Assembly (NCBI GenBank): GCA_949358305.1
Contig: OX442315.1
Location: forward strand, 1 to 64,000
DNA: 64,000 nucleotides
Direction of reading: 5' to 3'
Source: Strigamia acuminata
Taxonomy: Eukaryota; Arthropoda; Chilopoda; Geophilomorpha; Linotaeniidae
Part shown: positions 33,405 through 44,656 of the stretch, piece after piece
How positions within the stretch are numbered: position 1 is the stretch's first letter
Layout of the letters: each line of letters starts with the position of its first letter
The notes under the pieces: generated by a model
What the model was told of the DNA's origin: nothing
Databases searched by the model: none
Seen by the model: only the letters and a program-made list of their open reading frames with translations
Made by a program: the position numbers and the translations under genes

Positions 33405-33788
33405 TTTCGAGACTTCGAAATAATCCAGCTGCGATTGCAGCACGCGCAAATAACAATTCGAGGTATAAAAATGGAAAAACTAATTTAATCGATGATAGAA
33501 ATTCTAATGAGAAGGAAACGCGTGGTATTGCGAGTCCTTGTACAAAAAAAGATGGTGGTCGACCCAAAAAACGGGGTCGACTTCTGGTCAGCAAGGACCG
33601 GTCACTCAATTTACATACTAGAGGGCTCTTTTAACAGCCCTCGATAATAATAGCAAATTTCAGTAATTCAAACACTTGTAACAAATTCAATACTCAATAA
33701 ATTCAAAGTAAACAAACATTTCGACTAATTTAAACTAACATAAAAATTAAATCAACATTTAAAAACATTTAAATCAACAGATTTTACA
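33405..33788 (-). repeat. BEL-2 5' LTR
   Basis: Direct copy of 27692-28075 with two differences, followed on the plus strand by the ACCTT duplication. Confidence 0.92.
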
Positions 33789-34016
33789 ACCTTGAACTCC
33801 AACTGCATGCACACTTTTGTTCGTTTTCGCCGCCAAAGCAGTCCCCGTCGTAACTTCTGTCACGTTGAACGTTGACTCTTGACACGGGTGACGAAACACG
33901 AACGTATTGTTCCTCCGTCGCACCAAACACTTTTTGAAACGTATTGATGATGCACTGGAAAAACTCACGAATAGCAGACGGAATCCTGGTCACGGCTACC
34001 AAAAGCTTCGTATCTG
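33789..34016 (-). other. BEL-1 leader start with tRNA-His-like primer site
   Basis: This is the part of the BEL-1 leader next to its 5' LTR, cut off from the rest by BEL-2. At 33982-34001 the minus strand reads TGGTAGCCGTGACCAGGATT, which fits the tRNA-His 3' end except for one extra base after TGGT. It starts 15 bases from the LTR, farther than usual. Confidence 0.55.
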
Positions 34017-35578
34017 TGTTGCAGGTCAACAAGACAGACAGAAAGGAATGGCGATGCGTATCCAAATTCAAGACACTTGAGCTCGCCCAAGGTCGTATGA
34101 CGTGGTTAGTACGAAAATCGCACTGGAAAGCAATAAATCCGCAACAAATGGCATTGTTGAACCGCTGGAACAATGTGGAGAACACCTGCACCAAGTATCC
34201 AATAGGTGGCGGAAACATAAGTTGGCCTGAGAAATTTTAAACTACTCACTACACATTGGATGTGTTTGAAAATAAGCCTAAAACAAGAGCTAATAAAACA
34301 CAACACATTTATTCAAAGGTTGGTTAATAACTGATGAAATTACAGCAATTAGATTGGTTCTTTGAGAACCGCACATGCGCAGTACCGAATATGGCACGCG
34401 CCAGGCCGATAGCGGCGAAATAAAGATACACGAAAGATTCCGTTACCATGGTAACGGAGGAAACAAGATTACAGCAAAGTTGGCATTTGCTTAAAAATGC
34501 ACTAAAAATACATTGAATTACATGGAAATGACCACAAGAATGCAGTGAACAAAAAAGCAAATCACAACAATGTCAGAAAACACGTTAAACAATGAGATAA
34601 ATGCAATAAACCGATCTCGGAAAGAAAGGATTGACGATAGCCAATCACAGGCCAGGAAAATGACATAACGATCACATTTGAATTTAGATCGGTACAAAAG
34701 TACAAAATTATGAAAGAAAACACACAGAACATTAACGCAATGTAAAAGTAAATGCAAATTATGTGATATAAAATACAAAAATAACGGTTACATTGTGTAA
34801 TCGTCGCTTGGGACAAACATGGCGACCGGCGAACATAACAAAGGTGTTGGATCAAACATGGCGTCCGGCGAACAAAACATCGGCGGCAAAATACACGTAA
34901 AATGAATGTAAGAACACTAAATGTATATAATCAATAAAGTATCGATTAAATTATAAGAATAATTATCAATTCTCTTCACAAAACATCAGAATAAAACACA
35001 CAGATTGAATAACTACGAAATTATCGGCCAAACGAACATTCCCGGCTGCGCTTTTATGGCAGACAGAAACGAACGTTCAAACCAATCAAACGGAACTTCC
35101 AAAGCAGTTTTGATGCATCTAGATAGAAAGAGCATGTTTTAATTAGTAGAAACGAATGTTTAATAAAATTCCAAATGATTAGAAAAGTACCAAACAAAAG
35201 GTTAGAAGACGGAACCGTAACTTTACGGGAAACAGAAATATGACGTCACTAGCATCGCAAATGTATGCTAGGAAACGAAATTTGCACCAAAACAGTTCGA
35301 AATCAATACAAACCCTCAAAAAACAAGTGAATAAGTCAATAAATGCACGGAATAAGATATTTGAAATCAATACAAAGCATAAACACTACTAAATATTGAA
35401 AAGTATGATTAAAAATCAAGTCAAAACACTTTAATAAGCAATAAAAATCAGAAAAGTGAAAAAATACCAATTAGGCAAAGGAAATTAAAACACTTAAAGA
35501 TTTCAATCAACTCAAAGCAAATGGTGAAAAATATTGACAATAAAAATAGCACAACAATATCTACGCTGTCTTGCAACA
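34017..35578 (-). repeat. BEL-1 5' LTR
   Basis: 1562-bp direct copy of 20058-21619. Its outer end abuts the Gypsy copy B pol, so the apparent pol frame gains five foreign codons ending at 35561. Confidence 0.93.
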
Positions 35579-37926
35579 GCGCTGCTCAGCAGGCAAATCG
35601 AGATTCTCGAGAGCTAGTGAAGGAATTTCTATGATTTCTTCTCCACCAACCTCTTCTGGAATTCTACTTAATGCATCGGCATCTGTGTGTTTCTTGCCCG
35701 ACTTATGCAGTACATCATAATCGTAATCAACCAATTGCAGACTCCATCGTGCTAACCTACCATTTGGATTCTTGACGCTTTTCAGCCATTGAAGGGCTGA
35801 ATGGTCCGTGATGATGGTAAACTTCTTCCCGTACAAATAAGGTCGATACTTCTCTATGCCAAACAATATGGCGAGACATTCTCTTTCCGTCGCGTTATAG
35901 TTTTGTTCGGCTTGGCTCAGCAACCTACTTGCATAACATATAACGTGCTCCTGATTGTTGATCTTCTGCTTCAGGATAGCTCCAAGACCGTAAGCACTAG
36001 CGTCTGTCGATATAATAAATGGCTGTGCGAAATTGGGGTGAGCCAGCACAGGTACCGTTACCAAAGCTGTTCTTAGTCTTTTAAATGCTTCTTCATGAGG
36101 CGGTCCCCAGTCGAATTTCTCGTCTTTCTTCGTAAGGTTGACCAAGGGTTTGGAAATATCAGCAAATCCTAGAATGAATTTTCTATAATATGAGCACAAA
36201 CCCAAAAATGCCCTTAATTGCTTGACATTTAGTGGCACTGGAAACTTTGCCACTGACTCGAGATTTCGTGGATCTGGTGAAACGCCCTCTGAATCAATTA
36301 CATGTCCGAGGTATCGGATGGTGTTGGTCCCGAAAGTACATTTACTTAGCTTCACCTTCAAGTTCGCAATTCGCAGTTTTTCAAAGACTGAGTCCAGATC
36401 TTGTAAATGTTGTTCAAATGTTTTAGAAAAAATTATAAGATCGTCAAGATAGGCTATACAGACCTTTCCGAGGAGGTTGCCCAATACTTTATTCATCAAT
36501 TTTTGAAACGCGGCTGGGCTATTACATAACCCCATTCCGAGGACATTAAATTCATAGTGTCCGGTTGAAGTGGTGAACGCTGTCTTCTCTCGGTCTTGTT
36601 CATTTATTTCAACTTGATGGTACCCTTGGATTAAATCCATCATCGAGAAAAACTGGGCCCCTGCTAGTTGATCTAAGGTGTCATCTATCCTTGGCAGTGG
36701 GTACACCATTTTCTTTGTAATTGCGTTCAACCTCCTCCAATCAACACAAAACCTCCATTTACCGTCTCTTTTCTTGATGAGCAAGACTGGCGCGCTCCAG
36801 GGACTTTCCGATTCCCTAATGACTCCTTGTTCTAACAATTTTCTGGTTTCCTCAGCTTCTACTTCTTTCTCTGCGATTGAACGTCTATACGGCTGCAAAT
36901 GGATAGGGTCATGGTCGCCCGTATCAATTTTATGGCTAAAGTTGGTTACTCTTCCTAAATCTTTATCTGACATGGCAAACCTGTCCTCATTCTTCTGGAG
37001 TAACTGCTTCATCTGCTGTTGTTGATTTTTATTCATCTTATCTTTGGCTATTGCAGAGTCAAAGTCAAAGCAATCTGCTTGCTTTTCGTCCGACAATCCA
37101 ATGCCCTTGGCAGTTGAGGAGTTAGAGTCAAAACAATTTGCTTGTTTTTCATCCAACAACCCAATTTCAATAATATAATGTGCCTTACCAATCGCAGACT
37201 TCTCCTGTAGAAATATGGACTTCGGTGTTGGATTTGCCACTCGTATTACGCCTTTGCCGTTTTCAAACTTCGTTAATGTTTTGCAACAGATAATTCCAAA
37301 CCTATCGATTACATTACCTAAAGGTTCCAAAAACATTTCTGTTGTCAAAGCTGTACTCAAATTAACTGGAACTACACATTCGTGCATTGGTGGAATTGCT
37401 ATGTTTTTTGTCACTCTTGCTACATAATTCTGATCCACATACGTTTTATTCATCGGGAAAACTGCTTCTACTCCGCTATTTCGGCCCACAAAGATTTTTT
37501 GTAAGTCATAATCGACGACACACTTCGCAAATGTCATAAATGGGTCACCCAATAAAAGCTGGTAATTGAAATCCTTAACTATCAAAACTTCAACTGCATA
37601 CTGCAATTGTCCTATATGAATGTTCAAATTTATCTTGCCCACTGGAGTTATTAAATCATTACCTATTCCTCGCAATCTAATGTTTGGCGTAGGCGTGTAA
37701 TTCAACTGCAATACATCTGCTATTTCTTTATTCAAAAGATTACTTTTTGCTCCAGTGTCCATGACTGCTTTTATTTCCAAATTCTTTACAATTACTGGGA
37801 TTTCCAACAATGACTCCGAAATTTTTGCGTCAATTATTATGATGTTATCCTTTTTCCATTTTCTCTTCCTCTTCTTACTTCTATTTGGATGGTAACAATT
37901 TCTTTGTGGCCGATCCTCTAGTTTTC
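35579..37926 (-). pseudogene. Gypsy copy B pol, protease-RT-RNase H half
   Basis: The minus-strand frame is open from the gag overlap (about 37926) to the BEL-1 junction. It contains protease VMDTGAKSNLL, reverse transcriptase with FCVDWRRLN and catalytic AYLDDLIIF (near 36450), and RNase H with STDASAYGLGA and TDHSALQWL. No ATG is needed: the frame is -1 relative to gag, and gag ends GGA-AAA-C just before its TAG at 37918, which suggests frameshifting although the heptamer is not canonical. The gene is disrupted only by the BEL-1 insertion. Integrase continues at 20057-18485. Confidence 0.9.
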
Positions 37927-39309
37927 CGTCTGCTGTTGGATGTTGACTGTAGGATTAGGACCTTCTCTTCTACGTCTTCTTGGTCTTCCAGCATTACTAC
38001 CTCTATCCTGTTGGTACCTTGGTGGATTATAGAATTCGCAACTAAAATGATGATAGCATCCGCACGAACGAGTATTATTATTATTACTATTGTTGTTATT
38101 GTTAGTATTGTAATTTTGACTACCACCTCTATTAATACCTCCTTGATAATTCTTATATTGAAAATTCTGACCTCTTTGCTTCATTGGTGCATACCACTGG
38201 CTTCCTATTAAGATGGGTACTTCAGACTCCGGCTCTACTGTCTCAAGAGCTAATAACTGTTGCCTTAGATTTGCATTTTCAGTTAAAAGCTCGGCGTGGG
38301 TTAATGGGGTTACAACAGTTCCACTCAGTTTGCCTGCTGTTACTGGAGTTACCTTTTTGTCCACGACTTTTTTGAATAATGAGAGCAGTACATCCGCTGG
38401 ATCCTTTACTTGCATGGTCTCATACAACTTAAGTCTTTGTTCCATCTCTGCCAGTTTAGTCGGGAATACTGTCACCATCATTTGCTGCATTGCCGGCTTC
38501 AAACCTTGGTAAACATAATTAATTTTTTGTCTTTCAGTAAGTGCCGGCAACACAAAAGCACACTCGGCCAAGACTTTCTTCATGTAAGCATCGGCTGTTC
38601 CTTCTGTATGTCTCATGAAATGAAGAGTATTTAAAACATTTTCCTGGCCTCTACGAAACTTTGTTTCAAGTTGTGGTTTCCACTCAGTCCAAGTCCATGT
38701 TGGATTCTTTTTTAATAACTCCACAAACCATGCCAGTCCATCAGTTTTTAACGCTAACGGTAAATGCTTAACTCTTTCATCATCCGTGCTTATTATGGCT
38801 TCGTATGCCACTAGCCATTAGTCGATGTTTCCTTTTATTGTATCATAACAAATGACATCCCGCTTCTGTACCATTACACTCTTAAAAAGGTCAGTTAGAA
38901 CTGCTATTGGGTCCGCCATCTTGGATTTTGCTCCTTTTGATGTGGATCCTAAAGTATTAGTATTTACTAAAGGTGTTTGTACAAGTTTTATTGGTGTTAA
39001 TAATTCAAAAACTGATTGTAACACTTTTGGCTTTATTAATTTCAAAGGTGAAGAAGAATCAAGTTCCTGTTGCGATAAAGAGTCTTGAAAATGTTCTTCT
39101 TGGTTTATCTCAACAACTGGTTCCTCTTGTTTTATTTCAACAACTTGTTCTTCCTCTTCAACTTCAGGCTTAGTCTGTTTTATCTTTCCACTCCCTCTTT
39201 CAGTTGAAACTTTGGGATTATCCACTGTCCTTTGTAGTTCTTGGTTTTGTAAATCTAGTAGATTATCCGTTTGTGTTTGTGTAAGCTTTACTGGTTTCTC
39301 CACTGTCAA
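37918..39309 (-). pseudogene. Gypsy copy B gag with one in-frame stop
   Basis: The minus-strand frame has 464 codons and a TAA at 38818-38820 (after GNID, before WLVAYEAI). The N-terminal 160 residues are acidic and Gln/Glu-rich. After the stop comes a capsid-like part (WTEWKPQLETKFRR, LTERQKINYVYQGLK). A low-complexity Asn tract from an AAT/ATT repeat lies near 38070-38110, then CGCYHHFSCEF and a basic tail. No standard CX2CX4HX4C knuckle is seen; the Cys/His cluster may replace it. A single CAA-to-TAA change would explain the stop (inference). Confidence 0.82.
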
Positions 39310-39938
39310 GCTTTGAAATGCACTATAATCTTTATTTTCACTACTCTATAATGCACTTCTCACATTCACTAATAACCCAATTCACCAACACACAATCCTG
39401 AAATAAATTTAATTTATTATTAACAATCGCCAATTTAAATTCAAAATATCAACAACAATATCACTAATTTCCTGAAAAGTAGACAATTATAGCTATTAGT
39501 CATCAACAGAATCAATACTATTTATCAACTTCCTAAAAAATAAAAAAAAATTATACTTTTGTTAAAACTATAAATTATTATCAAAATTATTTCCCTCTAA
39601 ATATTTAATATTCAACAATTATAAACAACTTTAATAATTAAATCCAAAATATTATTCAATTCAATGTAATCTTATTAAATATTCAATCACTATACTGTCT
39701 TCAAACTCTGAGTCACTCTATGATTCACTCTTATTTCTATCTAATATGCAAATTATATTGCACTACTCTTAAATTTTATAAGAATTCTTATTTTTAACTT
39801 AGCTTTTTCGGGGTTTTTTAGCTCTAACTTCTCAATTTTAGCACAAAAATGGCTGATTTTACTGTAAATTTTTACTTATTCACTACTTTTATCAACCAAT
39901 TAGTGGGTCTCAAAAGAAAACCGCAATCTCCACCACTT
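39310..39938 (-). other. Gypsy copy B 5' leader and primer site
   Basis: AT-rich leader between the 5' LTR remnant and gag. Three bases from the LTR end the minus strand reads TGGTGGAGATTGCGG (39921-39935), whose first ten bases fit a tRNA-Ala 3' end and then diverge. Confidence 0.5.
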
Positions 39939-39986
39939 TGTTACGTGGCCCGTTTGGCCTAATTGGACCACGTAATGTTTACTTGT
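39939..39986 (-). repeat. Gypsy copy B 5' LTR, terminal 48 bp only
   Basis: It matches the terminal segment of the LTR at 17228-17275 with one mismatch (CCGTTTGG against CCGCTTGG), then switches at 39986 to integrase codons of Gypsy copy C. The rest of the LTR is missing. Confidence 0.85.
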
Positions 39987-40675
39987 ATGAAGCAGATGTT
40001 AACGTCGATGTGAATCTGAATCTCCCGAAGAAGGAATTCACTTTGAGAACTGCCAAATTCATCGAGGCAGCAAGGAGAATCTCAAACCAGAGACTGGAGC
40101 AGATGTCAGCTAAAAGCAAAGAAAGATTTGATAAGAACAGAAAAGTTGTGGAGTTCGAGCCTGGAGAATACGTTTATTTGAAAAAACCGAACAGAAAGGT
40201 TGGACTCAGTGAGAAATTACTGCCACAATATTCTGGTCCCTACGAAATAGTGCGCCGAACTGCACCAAACGATTACCAAATAGTAGATTCAACTGGTAAA
40301 AAATCAGACATTGTTAACGTGGAAAGGTTAAAACCTTACAAGCCAAGGAAGGAAGTATCCATAATTATGGATAGGAATAATGAAACTGAGGTGAAGGCGA
40401 AAAATTCTAACAAAACTAAGTTGATGGAAAGTAAAGGAATTGAAGAAGTTAGAATTAACACTAAAAAAGCACTAAAACAATCGAGAAAACCATGCAAAGA
40501 AAGATTCATAAGTGACGAGGATCAGATTTCTTTGAAATCGTTGTTCGAGCCGGAAGTGACGTCGGAGGAACGTTCGAAGAAATTGCCAACAGAGGACGTC
40601 GCTGACGAAACACGTGACTTCCGTTCTGAGCGGTTAAGACCACGAGCACGGACAAATTATCGCCGGTTTTATTGA
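39987..40675 (+). pseudogene. Gypsy copy C pol, integrase C-terminal fragment
   Basis: The frame opens in the integrase C-terminal domain (YEADVNVDVN) with the GPY/F-like LLPQYSGPYEIVRRTA and a Lys/Arg-rich tail, and stops at 40673-40675. All upstream coding sequence is absent. It is clearly related to copies A and B in the same region but separate, since A and B keep their own versions. Confidence 0.88.
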
Positions 40676-40775
40676 ACACCTTGCGCAGAAAGTTCGACTT
40701 TATTGAGCGATTAAGCGAGAGGCCAGTAAGTAAAACTGTTTAACATTGTGTTTCGACTTAGAAGTTGGATAATTT

Positions 40776-40973
40776 ATGATGGACGAACAAATATCTTTGT
40801 CCGATTTGGATACTAAGTCAACAGAGGAGGACGAAACGACGATAGATAAGCGAGTCGGAATGACATCACGACAAACTTATGATTTAAGAAGTCGATTTGC
40901 GTGGGAAATCATCAAAGATCATCTGATACCCTTCGAAGAGGATGCGACAATTGAAGAAATCGAAGAAGACTAA
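40776..40973 (+). CDS. Small acidic ORF downstream of Gypsy copy C pol
   Basis: An unknown 65-codon frame lies 100 bases after the pol stop. It is acidic at both ends (DEQISLSDLD, EEDATIEEIEED) with a central TYDLRSRFAWE segment. The pol tails of copies A to C also contain a short DEDQISL-like motif, so it may be a detached repeat of that tail. It could instead be untranslated sequence. Confidence 0.35.
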   Translation: MMDEQISLSDLDTKSTEEDETTIDKRVGMTSRQTYDLRSRFAWEIIKDHLIPFEEDATIEEIEED

Positions 40974-41267
40974 AATTGAAATTACAATTGTTACTTGTAT
41001 AATTTTGTGTAAAATTTTGTTTTAGATTTTCTCTTGTGTATAGATAAACACGAAGAGTTTAATTTTATGTAATTGGCTTTTCCAAGAAAAGTATTGTTAA
41101 ACTAAGAATTGAGGGATATAAAAGTAATAGAACAATTCTCGTAAATTTTGTTAATAATTTTGTGAAAAGCAAGAATGATGTTGAAAGTTAGAAGTGAAAA
41201 TGATAATCTCGAAGTAGAAATTTGGGGGTATTTCCATTTGAAATAATTTGAATTTTGGAGACCAAAA

Positions 41268-41285
41268 TTTTTCAAAGGGGGGGGC
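41268..41285 (+). other. Gypsy copy C polypurine tract
   Basis: CAAAGGGGGGGGC immediately precedes the TG of the 3' LTR. Confidence 0.75.
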
Positions 41286-41832
41286 TGTTACGAGCGCAGA
41301 CCTCGCTGTACGACAGCGGGCCTAAACGCTCTGTTTAGAGAATTAATTCTGAAAGCTCTCACTAGGCACACTGGAGTTTCCAAATCCGCTCACCAGTTGT
41401 CACTGTGTTAATTATGCACAGGGCAACTGGACTAATGAATCAAGTAGAGCGGGGGTGGACCCAGAGTTTACCTAGTGAGCTAAGTGGGTTTGAGAGAGCA
41501 GAAATGTTCTGAGCCTCAAACAGTTAACATGGTAAGTAAAGGCTTCTGTGGACCAGCGCACACAGCGCTTGGTCCCACCCCGCCTTTCCAAATTCATAGA
41601 GATATAATTTGATTATCATTCTTGCTTTCTTTCTTTATGTTTGTGTAAAATAAAAGATTATGTTTATCATTTGATTTTGTTAAGTTTTTGTAATAAATCC
41701 CATTGAATAAAAGAGATTTATTTAAATGATAAATCAGTTTTTCTCAATCATTTCACCTAAAGGATTTCAAGGTCTTTGCTAAATTAATTAGCATTTGTTA
41801 TGTGTGTGGATCACCCCAACCCACACGTAACA
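41286..41832 (+). repeat. Gypsy copy C 3' LTR
   Basis: A 547-bp LTR begins TGTTACGAGC and ends CACGTAACA. It has a GAGATATAATT TATA-like box near 41599 and AATAAAAGA signals near 41650 and 41707. It is followed directly by Copia D integrase codons, so copy C probably inserted into Copia D. Confidence 0.85.
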
Positions 41833-44634
41833 ATATACATCATGAAGAAGAAAAGTGATGTATTAGGGATTTTTAAGATTTGGCAAAAAGAGATCGAACG
41901 CTCTACATCTAAAAAGGTCAAAGCGGTACGAACTGACAGAGGGGGTGAATTTATATCCAAGGAATGGGAAGACTATGCTCAACAAGAAGGAATTAAATGC
42001 GAGCGAACGAATGCATATTCGCCCGAAATGAATTCTGTGGCCGAGCGGGCCAACCGCCTAATCTTAGAGGGGGTGAGAGCAATGTTAATCGAAACGGGTC
42101 TTCCCAAGAGGTTGTGGGGAGAGTTAGCGGTAACTCTTGTTTATATTAAAAACTTATACCCACATCCGAAATTGAACAATCGTTCCCCCTATAATGTATT
42201 TTATAATAAAAGGGCTTCAGTTAGGCATCTAAGATGCATTGGGTCAAAGTGTTATACACATATCCCTGCCCAACAACGACATAGCAAATTAGAGCCAAGA
42301 GCTTGGGTTGGAGCCCTTGTAGGTTATTGTACTGACACAAAGGGATATCGCATCTGGGACCCATCGCGTAACAAGATTTTTGGGTCGAAACATGTTACTG
42401 TTAATGAGAATGAATACTGGTATGAAAAGGGGAATAACATTAATGAGAGAGGAAAGGAACAGTCACAGAGTTTTGAATACTTTAATGTGAGTGACTTGGG
42501 ACTTGAATCGGACGATGAAACACCAACTCCAGTGAGATTGGCACCGGTTCATGTTCCTGTTCCTATACCAAGCCAACCTTCACCGGGTCTGGTTCCCCCG
42601 GTTCAAGTTCCCCCTGTTCCAGGTGCCGGATTACCTGCTCCAACGGTGCCCATTACATCAACAGCATTGCCAGTCACGAAACTGCCATTATCCCAGACCC
42701 CAAAACACACGGTTTTTCAAAAACCACGGTTAATCGAATTTACTGGAGAACCAACTGACGAAACCAGTGATGATGAAGAGGTTTTTCAGGAAGCATTGTT
42801 GGCTTCTCCTAACGTTAGAGGGGGTCAAGGGGATGTAACAATTGGGGGTGTTCCTTTATTGAAATTGAACATGAATGACTGGGATGTGAGACCATATGTT
42901 AGACAAACGGGAAGAGATGCTGGGACGACCTATGCGCATTATGTAGCGCCAGACAAGAAAAGGCTCCGCAGCAGAATTGAGGCATTGCATTGGTGTCAAG
43001 CAAACGGATACGAGTTTGAGGCGGATTTGTTTGATTTTTCGGGGAAAACTCAAAATGAAGATCTTCCGAACCCATTTGCTGGTTGTTGTGCGCTTGAGCC
43101 CAACACCTACGAGGAGGCAATTAAAGGCGAACGAAAGACAGAATGGGTTGACGCAATGCAAGAGGAAATTAACATATTTAACGAAAGGAAAGTCTACGAG
43201 GAAGTTGATTGTGAGAAAGACCAACAATTGCTAGGCAGCAAATGGATCTATAAGATCAAGAGAGATAATATCGGGGTTATAAGACGTCATCGAGCGAGAC
43301 TGGTCGCCCAAGGTTTCAAACAGCGACCGGGTATAGATTTCACCGAGGTGTTTTCACCTGTGGTGAATTTTGTTGTTATCTTGGTGTTATTTTGCATGTT
43401 GGTTGTCCTCATGAACTGGAGAGACACACATGCGGATATAAAATCCGCATATCTCTATGGAGACTTGGACGAGGTCCAATATATGAGCATTCCAAAGGGG
43501 TTCCAAACGCAGCAGAATGTTGGAAAGTGTTGGAAGCTTTATAAAGCTTTATACGGCCTGCACCAGTCGGGCCGTATGTGGTTCGAAAGGTTGCACGACA
43601 GACTGTTGCACATAGGATTTAAACCGGTCCCTGGTTTTAACTGCGTTTATTGTATGGACAGAGATGTAGTGTTAGTCGTGTATGTCGATGACTTAGTCAT
43701 CTTTTCACGCAACGAGAAGATCGAAAAAGATGTCCTGTCCTGGATAACGGACCATTTCCAAATGGTAAACCTTGGGCCAGTGACCCTTTTGCTAGGCATA
43801 GAATTTACGCGTGTGAATGGTAAGATCTTAATCCATCAGCGCAAGTATATCGAGAGATTGTGTGCTCATTTCAAAATCGATGGGTCGCATAAAGTTTATT
43901 TACCTGGGGCGGTAGGTACTATGATAATGGGGGTGAAGAAGGACGAACAAATTGACACCGTGTTCCCCTACAGATCGCTGGTTGGTAGTCTTCTGTTTTT
44001 GGCGTCGCGAACCAGACCAGACATACTATTTTCCACCATTGTGCTCTCCCAATACAACGAGCGACATTCTCAGAGACATATTAATATGTTATTGCAGGTA
44101 CTCAGGTACCTGAAAAGTACTGAGGATTATTGTATTGATCTCTCGAGATGCAAAAGTGCTTTGCTAACGGTATTTACCGACGCGTCATATGCTACTGACG
44201 TAGACCAACGAAGGAGCTTCGGGGGTCATGTGGTTTTTCTGGGCGGTGTTCCGGTATCGTGGTCATGTAGAAAGCAGAAGATGACCACGTTATCCGTGAT
44301 GGAGTCGGAGTTTGTTGCCATCGTTGATGGCGTCCGGGAACTCATATGGCTTAAAAGGCTCTTCAACATGTCAGTGATGTTCGATTATTTTGGGAATTTA
44401 CAACCTTGTGTCCTTGCCGATAGTACAGCGGCAATTCAATACAGTAAGAACCGTGTGGAAAATAAAGCGAACAAACATATCGAAGTTCGCTTTCATTATC
44501 TACGCGATCTGTACGAGGGCAAAGTATTCGACATCCGGCACGTTCCTGGAAAATTGAACGTGGCCGACTTGTTAACCAAGTGGTTAGCTCGACCACGTTT
44601 GACCGAACTATGTGAGCACATCTTTGATCTGTGA
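41833..44634 (+). pseudogene. Copia D pol, 5'-truncated (integrase, RT, RNase H)
   Basis: The frame is open for 934 codons to TGA at 44632-44634 but begins inside the integrase core. Upstream codons in the same frame are Gypsy LTR. It has the second catalytic Asp (RTDRGGEF) and the Glu (NSVAERANR); the first Asp is missing. A Pro-rich linker follows, then RT (QEEINIFNERKVYEEV, GSKWIYKIKRD, YVDDLVIF near 43681) and RNase H (FTDASYATDVDQRR, LADSTAAIQYSKN, NVADLLTKW). The integrase-before-RT order is diagnostic of Ty1/Copia. Gag, protease and the 5' LTR are absent. No internal stops. Confidence 0.9.
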
Positions 44635-44656
44635 CAAAGTTGTCCAGAGGGGGTAT

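Larger units (their letters stand above)
27692..33788 (-). mobile_element. BEL/Pao element BEL-2, complete
   Basis: A 6.1-kb minus-strand element has two 384-bp LTRs (27692-28075, 33405-33788) with two visible differences and a perfect 5-bp target duplication, ACCTT (27687-27691 and 33789-33793). It has one uninterrupted gag-pol frame and a primer site. It lies in the BEL-1 leader. By LTR identity, target duplication and open frame it is the most intact element in the window. Confidence 0.95.
20058..35578 (-). mobile_element. BEL/Pao element BEL-1, itself split by BEL-2
   Basis: Two 1562-bp LTRs (20058-21619 and 34017-35578) begin TGTTGC and end GCAACA. I find about ten differences between them. 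Target flanks are ACGC (20054-20057) and GCGC (35579-35582), a 4-bp duplication with one mismatch. The gag-pol frame (21680-26917) and leader lie on the minus strand. BEL-2 is inserted in the leader at 27691/33794. Without BEL-2 the element would be about 9.4 kb. Confidence 0.92.
17228..39986 (-). mobile_element. Gypsy copy B, interrupted by BEL-1
   Basis: This minus-strand Gypsy element has its 3' LTR at 17228-17715, the integrase half of pol at 18485-20057, the protease-RT-RNase H half at 35579-37926, gag at 37918-39309, a 5' leader, and only the last 48 bp of its 5' LTR (39939-39986). BEL-1 separates the two pol halves. They join in register at the RNase H/integrase linker (LPAEQR and QQRKDQK on either side). 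The 5' LTR remnant is fused directly to Gypsy copy C, so most of that LTR was lost. Confidence 0.9.

Noticed and set aside
2247-41832. Gypsy copies A and C as two halves of one element split by B
   Set aside because: Both contain their own integrase C-terminal domain, so they cannot be complementary halves.
17224-41836. ATAT at 17224-17227 and 41833-41836 as a target duplication of one composite element
   Set aside because: The two LTRs are different sequences in opposite orientation, and the outer flanks are unrelated (Gypsy A 3' UTR and Copia D). A 4-bp AT match is expected by chance.
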